Assembly (NCBI GenBank): GCA_936432065.2 | Contig: OW386291.2 | Span: 105,713,823-105,777,822, forward strand | Direction of reading: 5' to 3' | Source: Rutpela maculata | Lineage: Eukaryota; Arthropoda; Insecta; Coleoptera; Cerambycidae | DNA length: 64,000 bases | In this document: in pieces, positions 20,800 through 31,609 of the stretch | How the letters are laid out: each line of letters begins with the position of its first letter | Position numbering within the stretch: the first letter of the stretch is position 1 | The notes under the pieces: generated by a model | The model's database searches: none | The model's input: only the letters and a program-made list of their open reading frames with translations | What the model was told of the DNA's origin: nothing | Position numbers and translations under genes: made by a program

Positions 20800-22712
20800 A
20801 AATTATTGAGGTCTCTTCTGAAGAGAAGTAAACTCTGGTGGTCGAAGCTCCTCCTTATATGCGTCGTCGGGAGGCGGGGCTTAGTTCCGGTGACGACGTG
20901 TGGTTAGTGATACGGAACATTGACTTCCATGTCAACGGTAGCTGTAGCCGGCGTCACGGTGGATATTGTTTGGATGTTTGTGTATAGTAAACCACAGATT
21001 TAATAGGCACTCAAAAAATGTCAGCATCTTTGGCTTTGAGATCCGGCGTGTTTGATGGGTCAAAGGCGTCGACGTTTTTTAAGTGCCTGTTAAATCTGCG
21101 TTCAACTTTATTTCTATAACTTCTCTATATCTCCGCGGCCAGTCGTTTCTTAGGCGTGCTAATCTTTTGGTCTCGTCGAGTTTTATCCAGTGTCCAGTTT
21201 CCTTAGAGTGTTCAGCAACTGCAGATTTAGTGATATTTTCCTTTTTTGTATGACTGATATGTCCTTTGAGCCTGGTGTTTATGTCTTTTGGTTTCTCCCA
21301 TGTAAACTTGTCCACATGAACAGGGAATACTATAAATGGGGTTTCTGTCCCGGTAATCCCAGGAATGGATTTCCCGGGAATTATGTCAGTTCTTGTTCCC
21401 ATTCCCGGGAAATAACAGTCGAGATTTCCCAGACACGCGAGAAAAGAAGTTCTAAGAATACTAAATTTCGTGCACTTATCACGCAAGCTACCTCTGCAAT
21501 GAGTGAATCACTGGAGACGCGGATAGTTTGGAGAGAGGGATAGACCGACCAAATTTTACAGAGTGCGCGCGGTGGGCTTCTCTCACTCATATCGGGAAAT
21601 TTTGCTACAGAAATACGAAGTCAGCTATCTGACAAATCTTTAAATGGACTAACGTTTTTAAAAGCATTATTTGCCAACGTGTAAATACATAGTAATTATT
21701 ATTTTTTATTTTTGTTAAAAGAAGAAAGTATTTTTGGTTTTGTTTTGTTATCGTATATTTTATATATTTTAAAATTGTGTTTAATATGATTAAGACTGAG
21801 TTCTATAAACTATATAAGAAATCTTTGGCTCGTAGGACTTTTTATTTTCTATCATATTGTTGTTTATTTTTAATTATAAATAAAACATAAAACAGTTCGA
21901 GATTTTTTTTGGCCAAAGGAAGAAAACGCAAACATTTTAAAAAAATGTATATTTGAATGACGAGATCAACAAACATTTTGAAGCAAAAAGAAAATGTGTT
22001 TTTCGGCAAATATATATAAAATTTATTGTTTCTCGGGATTCTCGGAAACGTCAATTTTTATTTCTCGATTCCCGGGAAAATCGAGAAATCGGAAACCCTA
22101 ACTATAAACCCCTAGAGAATCGAGTTCTTCTGGTGACTTGTATTTAGGAAACTGTTGTCCAATTTTCTGTTTCGCATTGTAGATTACTTTGACGTTCTTC
22201 TTTTCTAAAATTCTTCCGATTTTGTCTGTACAACTTTGTATATATGCTAGATAAGTAGTCGCTATATATTTCATTTCTTCCTATGTACTAACTAAATTTT
22301 GTTTCTTGAAGGCGTTGTTTATATCCCTGGATTTATATAATTGTTTTCGTAGAGAAGTCTTATAAAATCTGATATTCCTCTTGGAGATGTTCTTCTTCAC
22401 ATATTTTTTTTTTGCCCTGTGTACCAGTGTGTTGACGACGGCCTGCTTCTGTGGTGGGTGGTGGTGAGATTGCACATTTAGATATCTGTTTGTATGCGTT
22501 GGTTTCCTGTACACCTTATGTCCCAATGATCATTTTTCTCATATACGAGGGCATCTAGAAATGGAAGCTCTCCATCTTTTTCAATTTTCATAGTAGATTT
22601 GATGTTTTGGTAGAAATTGTTAGGCAGGTTTTAAAGATTTCCAGTTCCTTGCGACCATGTTGCCAGATGATGAAGGTGTTGTCCATATATTGAAACCAAC
22701 ATTTGGGTTTGG
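20800..22712 (-). mobile_element. Penelope-like element, minus-strand fragment
   Basis: On the minus strand the RT end reads PKCWFQYMDNTFIIWQHG (about 22705-22650; YMDN in place of the usual YVDD), then VYRKPTHTNRYLNVQSHHHP (22515-22460). Next comes a GIY-YIG endonuclease (GVYSIPCSCGQVYMGE, split by an insertion), then HISHTKKENITKSAVAEHS, ETGHWIKLDETKRLARL, and a 3' end near 20800. This RT plus GIY-YIG order is specific to Penelope-like elements. Frameshifts occur in the endonuclease. The 5' part of the RT is missing. Its 3' end (20800-20960) is the reverse complement of 23085-23240, so a second fragment lies opposite. Confidence 0.8.
21337..22100. mobile_element. 764-bp hAT-type element inside the Penelope GIY codons
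   Basis: An exact 8-bp duplication ACTATAAA flanks the insertion (21329-21336 and 22101-22108). The ends are TGGGGTTTCTG on the left and GGAAACCCTA on the right, inverted repeats with one mismatch. CCCGGGAA-type words recur near both ends as subterminal repeats. Eight-base duplications are the hAT hallmark. The interior has no transposase; the ORFs inside are under 80 codons. Removing it restores GVYSIP, the GIY motif of the Penelope endonuclease. Confidence 0.8.
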
Positions 22713-23240
22713 ACTCGTAGTCAGCTTTGATGTAACATCACTGTTCATAAAAGTACCAATAGAAGAAGCTATTGAATTAGTTCGCGAAACATTGCAACAC
22801 AACGGATTGGCCAATCTTTTCATGAAATCATTTGAAACCTACGCATTTGACACCTACAAACTCGATTCTATAGTATTCGCTGTTCGTGTGGGCAAGTTTA
22901 CATCGAAGAAATCAAAAGACAAATGAACACCAGGCTCAAAGATCAGTCATACACAAAAGGAAAACATTACTAAATCTGTAGTTGCTAAACACCCTGAGGA
23001 TAAAATTCGACGAGACCAAAAGATTAACGCACACAAGAAATGGCCGAGGAGATATAGAGAAACTATAGAAAAACACAAACATCCAAGTAATGTTCCGTAT
23101 CACTAACCACACATCGCACCGGAACTAAGCTCCACCTCCTGACGACGCCTATAAATAAAGGAGCTCCGACCAGCAAAGTTCACGTCGCTTCAGAAGAAGA
23201 TCACGATAAGATGGTTGAAACGTCAAGCATTCAAAATGTT
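22713..23240 (+). mobile_element. Penelope-like element, plus-strand fragment
   Basis: The RT segment VVSFDVTSLFIKVPIEEAIE (about 22713-22775) is the SFDVTSLFTKVP motif of Penelope-like RTs. It is followed after about 150 bp by a jump to the C-terminal endonuclease region (VGKFTSKKSKDK, NTRLKDQS) and a 3' end rich in stops. 23085-23240 is the inverted counterpart of 20800-20960. The fragment is internally deleted and dead. The head-to-head junction with the minus-strand fragment is at about 22710. Confidence 0.7.
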
Positions 23241-23402
23241 CAGCACAAAAGAAAACCAATCTACAAGTAATTTCCATTATTTGCAATATTTTTATTATTA
23301 AAAATTCCTCTAATTTCTTCGTAATAACCAGTGGCTTGAATTTAAAAAGTAAAGCGTCGTTTTATATGAAATTTATTCATAGTCGAAGAGCAGGACCCTT
23401 GA

Positions 23403-23946
<544 letters not shown>

Positions 23947-24246
23947 CCCACTGGCAGATGAGATCCGTCAAATGTGGAACATGGACTCTGTAGTCATCGT
24001 ACCTATAGTTGTGGGAGCCACCGGAGAGATACCTAAGACGCTAAAAAACAACATCAGTCAACTTGGCTTGCAGTGGGAACTATATATATCTATCCAGAAG
24101 TCGGTAATCCTGGATACATGTGCCATTGTTAGAAGGGTTCTAGGAGAAAGTTAAAAAGTCAAATGCAAAAAGAGCGAACCATCTTGTCAGAGGACCGATG
24201 GCTTCTTGCCTCTACCCCAGGGAAGAAAATCTCTGTGAAACAGTAA
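23947..24246 (+). mobile_element. second 3' fragment of family D
   Basis: It begins right after TAA units with PLADEIRQMWNMDSVVIVPI, then VVGATGEIPKTLKNN and SVILDTCAIVRRVLGES, stop at 24152-24154. It is a relative of the fragment at 23547 (same MWNM..V.IVP....G.IPK.LK pattern) but clearly a different copy, with its own 3' UTR (about 24155-24246) ending AACAGTAAAA and then TAA. The only other coding evidence for the family in the window is the fragment before it. Confidence 0.65.

Positions 24247-24306
<60 letters not shown>
24247..24306 (+). repeat. (TAA)n spacer tract
   Basis: About 19 TAA units between family D fragment 2 and R4-type copy 1. Confidence 0.95.
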
Positions 24307-24383
24307 CGGTACGGAAAACGGACCGGCAGCCTCCACGCGGTGTACCTGGACAGGCAGAGGCAACTCTGCCTGACAGATGTCGG
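24307..24383 (+). ncRNA. HDV-like self-cleaving ribozyme, copy 1
   Basis: It can be folded by hand exactly as at 36502-36578: P1 GGTAC with GTACC, P2 CCGGC with GTCGG, P3 GCC with GGT, L3 TCCACGC with its CC facing the GG after P1', P4 CAGGCAGAG-GCAA-CTCTGCCTG, and J4/2 CAGAT. The first base is C here rather than G as in copy 5, which removes the G1·U pair; cleavage could be weaker in this copy. Confidence 0.65.
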
Positions 24384-24387
24384 ACGT

Positions 24388-24416
24388 GGATCTCAGGGCT
24401 AACCACTCTGAGATCC
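24388..24416 (+). ncRNA. conserved 5' hairpin, loop GGCTAACC
   Basis: GGATCTCAG pairs with CTGAGATCC over nine bases around GGCTAACCACT. Copies 2 and 3 have different stems with the same loop core (GGGTCTCAG with CTTGGGACCC; GGGCTTGT with ATAAGCCC). The role is unknown; it lies between the ribozyme and the conserved start of the protein. Confidence 0.6.
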
Positions 24417-24578
24417 ACTTCTCTGGTTCTAGCACACAGAGGAAGGGCCCCTCACAATCGACCCCAACCGGATGGGGGTCAGAGACAAGTTGGAGGGGCC
24501 ATACCGGACGGTCTCAATGATGACAACACACGCTATGACCATGGACGCTTTAAGTGGACGAGGGAACTTCGAGATGAC

Positions 24579-27500
24579 TTGCTGACCTGCTATGAGAGCA
24601 GCGAACCTGCGCGCAGAGGGTACATGGCGCGATTGCACGAAATCTGGTGCGACACGCATCCAGAGCATCGCGCCTTCTCTGAGCAACAGCTCAGGGATCA
24701 AGTATCCTACCTGCGCAGGACAGGTTACGTAAGGGCACCCCGTCAGCAGGTAGAAGCGCCAGCCGCACTGCCACCGCGGCAAAGAGCTGACGGGGAACAT
24801 CCTAGAAGGTACGCCGAAGTCAACTTAAGGACGAGGGTTAGCCTTAACACCAGGGCTAACCTAAAGCCACAAGACCTGGCTCGGATGGACGCTGTTATCG
24901 ATGAGGAATTACCAGAAGACGCCGACATTTGGCAGATCAACTGTGCCGTGTACAACGCTGCTAGCCAACTCGTGCCCCGCGAGAGGAATACCAACCCCTC
25001 GAGCGGTATCGAAAAGGCTAAGCGGCGTGTACAAAAGATCGAAGGCAAAATACAGTTGGCCAGACAACACGCTTCTCGAATCCAGAGTGTGGTGGAATAC
25101 GTAACCACTGGCAAGGCATTTACGCCTAAAGTCCGGCGGACAGCAGCCGGACTCAGACGCCAGCACCACACTCTAAATCTAACAGTGATGCTCACTATTA
25201 AGCAGCACTGTTTAGATAGGATTCGAGCGCTTATGGCTATCAAGAAAAAGCTAAATAGGCGGGTACGAAGTATGGAGCAAAATACCTTGTTCCGTACGAA
25301 TCCTTCCCGCCTATTTCAAGAGCCACAGCGTGTTGTCGATAATCCACCAACTGTAGCCGATGTCGAAAGCTTCTGGAAAGGAATCTACGAAACAACACGT
25401 CCGTTCGATAGCAACACTCCAGCAATAGCACACTTCGAGGCTCTGTGCCACAGAACCTTTGAAGAGCCGGAAGAAGTGTGCCCGGCAATCAGTCCGGAGG
25501 AAGTCCAACAAGCTCTCGTTGGCACCAAGAACTTCGCTGCTCCGGGGCCAGACGGCATAAATAACTGGTGGTGGAAAAAATTTCCTTCCACACACCGTCG
25601 TCTGGCCCGAGTTTTCAACAAGTGGTTGAACGAGGGGCAGCAGATTCCGGACTGGTTTGTCGAGGGACGTACTGTGCTCATCCCTAAAAAGGGTGATCTG
25701 TCTGACCCAAGGAATTATAGACCAATCACCTGTCTGAACTCCTGCTACAAGCTATTTACTCGTATCTTGTATGCTCGGACACTACGGCAGGTTGATCCGG
25801 TCTTCCAGCAGATATACGAGCAGCGTGGCGGCAAGAAGGGCATGGCAGGTTGTAAGGACAGCCTGCTGGTAGACCGCTGTATTACACAGGACTCTGTGCA
25901 GTACAAGCGGAATCTATCGATGGCCTGGATTGACTATCGTAAGGCATTTGACACAACATCACATGAACTTTTGTTACATTTGCTCAAATGTCTTGCGGTA
26001 GCAGAGCCACTAGTGAGATGCATAGAACAACTGCTGCCACTCTGGAGGACCCGCTTCACCATAACATCAGGTGCACAGCGGGTTACGACAGAGCAGGTGG
26101 CATTCAGAAGAGGAGTATTCCAGGGAGACTCTCTGAGTCCCCTCCTCTTTTGCATCTCACTGCTGCCGTTATCTGTTGAACTCCGCCAAACTCGCGGGTA
26201 CCACTGTGGACCACCCAGCAACCGGAGGCATAAAGTCACCCATTTATTCTATATGGATGACCTGAAACTGTATGCCTCCGGAGAGCGTGAACTTCAAAAT
26301 GCTCTAAGGGTGGTCGAGGAGTACACGCGGGCCATTGGTATGGAGTTCGGGTTACACAAGTGCGCGGTCGTCCACCTCAAGAGAGGGCGATGCGGGGAAT
26401 TTTCTGAGGACGCGCAGCTCGCAGACGGAAGCATCCTAAGACATCTGGATGCCGGAGAGACCTACACATACCTGGGTGTGCAGCAACATCACATCCAGGA
26501 TGTGCAACAAATCAAGGAATCTCTCCGCGGCAAGTACAGACGCCTACTCCGAAAGATTTGGTCGTCCGAACTTTCGGGGAAGAATAAGGCGTCTGCTACT
26601 AACATGCTTGCCGTTCCTGTGCTGCTCTACTCCTTTGGAGTAGTAAAATGGACGGTAGATGAGCTGCGCCAACTAGACAGAGACACCCGCAAGATGATGA
26701 ACATCCATAGGAGTATTCATCCTAGATCGTCCGTTCCTCGTGTTTACCTCCCACGTCATCGGGGGGGCCGAGGACTCTTGGGTCTGGAGTGTATGCATGG
26801 CAGAGTAGTACTGAGTATGGCATGTAACACCCTCAGGAGCTCGGATCCGCTCCTGCTATTAGTGAGAGATCACGAAATCGCAGGGGTGGGCGCAGGATTG
26901 TTTAAGGCAGCAAAAAGAGCCGCAGATGAACTCGGTCTCGTATTCGACGCCAGACGAGGCGGCCGGCGCGGTGCTGACCCAGAGTCAGTCACTGAGCTTC
27001 AGCCGACTCGTCTGAAAGCCCAAATAAAAGCTGCCGAACAGGAGAGCCTGTTTAGGCAGCATGTCGATAAACCCATGCACGGTGTATACTACAAAAACAT
27101 GGAAACACTGGGTTTATCGACTAGGCTGACATTCGCCTTTTTAAGGTCAGCTGGGCTTAAGTCGGAGACCGAGGGATTCATTGTGGCCTGTCAGGATGGT
27201 GTAATAAACACCTTGGTCTACCGGAGCCGCGTAATGGGTGTAGAGGTCCCTGATACCAACTGCAGGACCTGCCGTCAGGCGCCGGAATCGCTGATGCATT
27301 TGCTTTCAGCATGCCCGGTATACGCGATTTCGGCCTACATCCACCGCCATAACGCGGCTTTACGAGTGCTATACTACCACCTACGGCACTCGTATGGGGT
27401 AGACCAAACACCAGTGCTGCCTTACATCCCCGGAGATATTGAGTCCGTTGTCGAGAACGAGAGGTGCCGAATTTATTGGAACTACTCGTTCCCGACCGTC

Positions 27501-27863
27501 AGGCTAATTCAAGCCAACAAGCCTGACATAGTCCTCCTCGACCATCAGAACAAAGTGATGTTTGTCATCGAATTCTCAGCACCTGCTGAGACAAATATCG
27601 CTTTGAAGGAGGGGGAAAAATGGACCAAATATCGTGATCTCCGGTATGAGCTCCAAGTGCTGTACCAAGGCTACTCTGTCAAGATGGTCGTCCTAATAAT
27701 CGGCGTACTCGGAGGGATGAAGCCTTCGCTGCTCTCAGAATTGAAGATCATACCGGCCTGTCAGAATTCGGCAGAGTGGTTGGCAGGCCAGATGCAGAAG
27801 GCGGTTATCTTGGGGTCCCTTCGTCTACTTAGGGCACACGATTTAGGTATTTGCAGTCACTAA
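24579..27863 (+). CDS. R4-type retrotransposon ORF: RT plus restriction-like endonuclease, intact
   Basis: Single protein of at least 1094 residues that copies element RNA into nicked TAA repeats. Order: a Myb/trihelix-like N-terminus (GRFKWTRELRDDLLTCYESS, about 17 residues of it upstream of 24579), a basic helical region, RT with PGPDGINNWWW (about 323), AWIDYRKAFD (about 449), GVFQGDSLSPLLF (about 510) and FYMDDLKLY (about 557), a C-x2-C-x8-H-x4-C knuckle (CRTCRQAPESLMHLLSAC, about 894), and a PD-(D/E)XK endonuclease (KPDIVLLD about 980, VIEFSAPAE about 995, then K..EK..KY). The frame is open back to the ribozyme, but no in-frame ATG precedes the conserved N-terminus; the first is in GYMARLH. 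24579 is a TTG, used here only as a nominal start. Copy-specific changes include GLHKCAV for GLDKCAV. No stops or frameshifts, so it may be functional. Confidence 0.85.
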   Translation: MLTCYESSEPARRGYMARLHEIWCDTHPEHRAFSEQQLRDQVSYLRRTGYVRAPRQQVEAPAALPPRQRADGEHPRRYAEVNLRTRVSLNTRANLKPQDLARMDAVIDEELPEDADIWQINCAVYNAASQLVPRERNTNPSSGIEKAKRRVQKIEGKIQLARQHASRIQSVVEYVTTGKAFTPKVRRTAAGLRRQHHTLNLTVMLTIKQHCLDRIRALMAIKKKLNRRVRSMEQNTLFRTNPSRLFQEPQRVVDNPPTVADVESFWKGIYETTRPFDSNTPAIAHFEALCHRTFEEPEEVCPAISPEEVQQALVGTKNFAAPGPDGINNWWWKKFPSTHRRLARVFNKWLNEGQQIPDWFVEGRTVLIPKKGDLSDPRNYRPITCLNSCYKLFTRILYARTLRQVDPVFQQIYEQRGGKKGMAGCKDSLLVDRCITQDSVQYKRNLSMAWIDYRKAFDTTSHELLLHLLKCLAVAEPLVRCIEQLLPLWRTRFTITSGAQRVTTEQVAFRRGVFQGDSLSPLLFCISLLPLSVELRQTRGYHCGPPSNRRHKVTHLFYMDDLKLYASGERELQNALRVVEEYTRAIGMEFGLHKCAVVHLKRGRCGEFSEDAQLADGSILRHLDAGETYTYLGVQQHHIQDVQQIKESLRGKYRRLLRKIWSSELSGKNKASATNMLAVPVLLYSFGVVKWTVDELRQLDRDTRKMMNIHRSIHPRSSVPRVYLPRHRGGRGLLGLECMHGRVVLSMACNTLRSSDPLLLLVRDHEIAGVGAGLFKAAKRAADELGLVFDARRGGRRGADPESVTELQPTRLKAQIKAAEQESLFRQHVDKPMHGVYYKNMETLGLSTRLTFAFLRSAGLKSETEGFIVACQDGVINTLVYRSRVMGVEVPDTNCRTCRQAPESLMHLLSACPVYAISAYIHRHNAALRVLYYHLRHSYGVDQTPVLPYIPGDIESVVENERCRIYWNYSFPTVRLIQANKPDIVLLDHQNKVMFVIEFSAPAETNIALKEGEKWTKYRDLRYELQVLYQGYSVKMVVLIIGVLGGMKPSLLSELKIIPACQNSAEWLAGQMQKAVILGSLRLLRAHDLGICSH

Positions 27864-27948
27864 CTCCACAGGTCGTGGAGAGTGGCTGCAAGGAATTCGC
27901 CGGCGCGGCTACCGTGAGGTGTCGGAGGCCACGGAAGTCCTGTCCGGC
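27864..27948 (+). ncRNA. 3' UTR stem-loops, copy 1
   Basis: Directly after the stop, CTCCAC pairs with GTGGAG (27864-27880). Then GCCGG (27899-27903) pairs with CCGGC (27944-27948) around an inner CCGTG/CACGG stem whose loop contains GTCGGAG. Both helices are kept with different bases in copies 3 and 4. In R2-type elements the RT binds a 3' UTR structure to start target-primed reverse transcription; the same role is inferred here. Confidence 0.7.
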
Positions 27949-27986
27949 AGCGGGCAAACCGAAAAAAAAAAAAAAAAAAAAAAAAA

Positions 27987-27988
<2 letters not shown>

Positions 27989-28036
<48 letters not shown>
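27989..28036 (+). repeat. (TAA)n spacer tract
   Basis: Sixteen TAA units between copies 1 and 2. Confidence 0.95.
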
Positions 28037-28037
<1 letters not shown>

Positions 28038-28066
28038 GTGGGACGTGGGTCTCAGGGCTAACCATC

Positions 28067-31000
28067 TTGGGACCCAGGTCTCTGGTTCCAACCAACAGAG
28101 AAAGGGCCCCTCACAATAGACCCCATTCGGATGGGGGTCAGAGACAAGTTGGAGGGGCCATACCCTATGGTCTCAATGTTGACGACGCACGCAATGTACA
28201 AGGACGCTTTAAGTGGACGAGGGAACTTCGAGATGACTTGCTGACCTGCTATGAGAGCAGCGAACCTGCGCGCAGGGGATACATGGCGCGATTGCACGAT
28301 ATCTGGTGCGACATGCATCCAGAGCATCGCGCCTTCTCTGAGCAACAGCTCAGAGACCAAGTATCCTTCCTGCGCAGGACAGGCTACGTAAGGGCACCCC
28401 GGCAGCAGGAAGAAGTGCCAGCCGCACTTCCACCGCGGCAAATAGCTGTTGGGGAACATCCTAGAAGATACGCCGATGTTGACTTAAGGACGAGGGTTAG
28501 CCTTAACAGCAGGGCTACCCTAAAGCCACAAGACCTGGCGCGGATGGACGCTGTCATCGATGAGGAATTGCCAGAAGACGCCGACATCTGGCAGATCAAC
28601 ACTGCCGTGTACAAAGCTGCTAGCCAACTCGTTCCCCGCGAGAGGACAAACAATGCCTCGAGCGGTATCGAAAAGGCTAAGCGGCGTGTACAAAAGATCG
28701 AAGGCAAAATACAGTTGGCCAGACAACACGCTTCTCGAATCCAGAGTGTGGTAGAATACGTAACCACTGGCAAGGCATTTACGTCTAAAGTCCGGCGAAC
28801 AGCAGCCGGACTCAGACGCCAACACCACACTCTAAATCTGACAGTGATGCTCACTATTAAGCAGCACTGTTTAGATAGGATTCGAGCGCTTATGGCTATC
28901 AAAAAGAAGCTAAATAGGCGGGTACGAAGTATGGAGCAAAATGCTTTGTTCCGTACGAATCCTTCCCGCCTATTTCAAGAGCCACAGCGTGTCGTCGATA
29001 ATCCACCAACTGTAGCCGATGTCGAAAACTTCTGGAAAGGAATCTACGAAACGACACGTCCGTTCGATAGCAACACTCCAGCAATAGCACACTTCGAGGC
29101 TCTCTGCCACAGAACCTTTGAAGGGCCAGAAGAAGTGTGCGCGGCAATCAGTCCGGAGGAAGTCCAGCAAGCTCTAGTTGGCACCAAGAACTTCGCTGCC
29201 CCGGGTCCAGACGGCATAAACAACTGGTGGTGGAAAAAATTTCCTTCCACTCACCGTCGTCTGGCCCGAGTTTTCAACACGTGGTTGAATGAGGGGCAGC
29301 CAATCCCGGACTGGTTTGTCGAGGGACGTACCGTGCTTATTCCCAAAAAGGGTGATCTGTCCGACCCAAGGAATTATAGGCCAATCACCTGTCTGAACTC
29401 CGGCTACAAGATATTTACACGTATCCTGTACGCTCGGACACTACGGCAGGTTGATCCGGTCTTCCAGCAGATATACGAGCAGCGTGGCGCCAAGAAGGGC
29501 ATGGCAGGTTGTAAAGACAGCCTGCTGGTAGACCGCTGTATTACACAGGATTCTGTGCAATACAAGCGGAATCTATCGATGGCCTGGATTGACTATCGTA
29601 AGGCATTTGACACAACATCGCATGAACTATTGTTACATTTGCTCAAATGTCTTGCGGTAGCAGAGCCACTAGTGAGATGCATAGAACAACTGCTGCCACT
29701 CTGGAGGACCCGCTTCACCATAACATCAGGTGCACAGCGGGTTACGACAGAAGAGGTAGCATTCAGAAGAGGAGTATTCCAGGGAGATTCTCTGAGTCCC
29801 CTCCTCTTTTGCATCTCACTGCTGCCGTTATCTGTTGAACTCCGCCAAACCCGCGGGTACCACTGTGGCCCACCCAGCAACCGGAGGCATAAGGTCACCC
29901 ATCTGTTCTATATGGATGACCTCAAACTGTATGCCTCCGGTGAGCGTGAACTTCAAAATGCTCTAAGGGTGGTCGAGGAGTACACGCGGGCCATTGGTAT
30001 GGAGTTCGGGTTGGACAAGTGCGCGGTCGTCCATCTCAAGAGAGGGCGATGCGGGGAATTCTCTGAAGATACGCAGCTCGCAGACGGAAGCATTCTGAGA
30101 CATCTGGATGCCGGGGAGACCTACACATACCTGGGTGTGCAACAACATCACATCCAGGATGTGAAACAAATAAAGGAGTCTCTCCGCGGCAAGTACAGAC
30201 GCCTACTCCGAAAGATTTGGTCCTCCGAACTTTCGGGGAAGAATAAGGCGTCTGCCACTAACATGCTTGCCGTTCCTGTTCTGCTCTACTCCTTTGGGGT
30301 AGTAAAATGGACTGTAGATGAGCTGCGCCAACTAGACAGAGATACCCGCAAGATGATGAACATCCATAGGAGTATTCATCCTAGATCGTCCGTTCCTCGT
30401 GTTTACTTCCCACGTCATCGGGGGGGCCGAGGACTCTTGGGCCTGGAGTGTATGCATGGCAGAGTAGCGCTGAGTATGGCATGTAACATCCTCAGGAGCT
30501 CGGATCCGCTCCTGCTATTAGTGAGAGATCACGAAATCGCAGGGGTGGGCGCAGGATTGTTTAAGGCAGCAAAAAGAGCCGCAGATGAACTTGGTCTCGT
30601 ATTCGACGTCAGACGAGGTGGCCGGCGCGGTGCTGATCCAGAGTCAGTCACCGAGCTTCAGCCAAATCGTCTGAAAGCCCAAATAAAAGCTGCCGAACAG
30701 GAGAATCTGTTCAGGCAGCATGTCGATAAACCCATGCACGGTGTGTACTATAAGAACATAGAAACACTGGGTTTATTGACTAGGCTGACATTCGCCTTTT
30801 TAAGGTCAGCTGGGCTTAAGTCGGAGAACAAGGGATTCATTGTGGCCTGTCAGGATGGTGTAATAAACACCTTGGTCTACCGAAGCCGCGTAATGGGTGT
30901 AGAGGTCCCTGATATCAACTGCAGGACCTGCCGTCAGGCGCCGGAATCGCTGATGCATTTGCTTTCAGCATGCCCGATATACGCGATTTCGGCCTACATC

Positions 31001-31521
31001 CACCGCCATAACGCGGCTTTACGAGTGCTATACTACCATCTAAGGCACTCGTACGGGGTAGATCAAACACCAGTGCTGCCTACATCCCCGGAGATATTGA
31101 GTCCGTTGTCGAGAACGAGAGGTGCCGAATTTATTGGAACTACTCGTTCCCGACCGTCAGGCTCATTCAAGCCAACAAGCCTGACATAGTCCTCCTCGAC
31201 CATCAGAACAAAGTGATGTTTGTCATCGAATTCTCAGCACCTGCTGAGACAAACATCGCTTTGAAGGAGGGGGAAAAACGGACCAAATATCGTGATCTCC
31301 GGTATGAGCTCCAAGTGCTGTACCCAGACTACTCGGTCAAGATGGTCGTCCTAATAATCGGCGTACTCGGAGGGATGAAGCCTTCGCTGCTCTCAGAATT
31401 AAAGATCATACCGGCCTGTCAGAATTCGGCAGAATGGTTGGCAGGTCAGATGCAGAAGGCGGTTATCTTGGGGTCCCTTCGTCTGCTTAGGGCACATGAT
31501 TCAGGTGTTTACAGTCACTAA
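28067..31521 (+). pseudogene. R4-type RT/endonuclease ORF with one frameshift (copy 2)
   Basis: Uninterrupted from 28067 to about 31080 (N-terminal Myb-like domain, RT with YMDD, CCHC knuckle). There one T is missing in CTGCC(T)TACATCC, so the frame leaves the endonuclease, while the rest of that domain (VIEFSAPAETNIALKEGEKR to the end, 31213-31521) stays open in the other frame. The RT half is complete and the lesion is a single base, so the copy was lost recently. An ATG at 28067 falls in the copy-specific 5' leader and need not be the real start. Confidence 0.8.
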
Positions 31522-31524
31522 CTC

Positions 31525-31609
31525 CACAGGTCGTGGAGAGTGGCTGTAATTAATTAGCCGGCGCGGCTACCGTGTGGTGTCGGAGGCCACGGAAGCCCTG
31601 TCCGGCAAC
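31525..31609 (+). ncRNA. 3' UTR stem-loops, copy 2
   Basis: Same two structures as copy 1: CTCCAC with GTGGAG just after the stop, then GCCGG with CCGGC around a GTCGGAG loop. CCGTG/CACGG is kept. Confidence 0.6.

Larger units (their letters stand above)
24307..27988 (+). mobile_element. R4/Dong-type retrotransposon copy 1, full length, subfamily A
   Basis: The only copy with all parts: an HDV-like ribozyme at the 5' end, a second 5' hairpin, one unbroken ORF, two 3' UTR stem-loops and a 27-A run that passes into (TAA)n. Both ends abut TAA repeats, the target described for the Dong element of the silkworm and its R4-clade relatives. It is almost identical to copy 5, including the same 3' UTR, so the two are recent. 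GC content is far above the flanking DNA. Confidence 0.85.
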
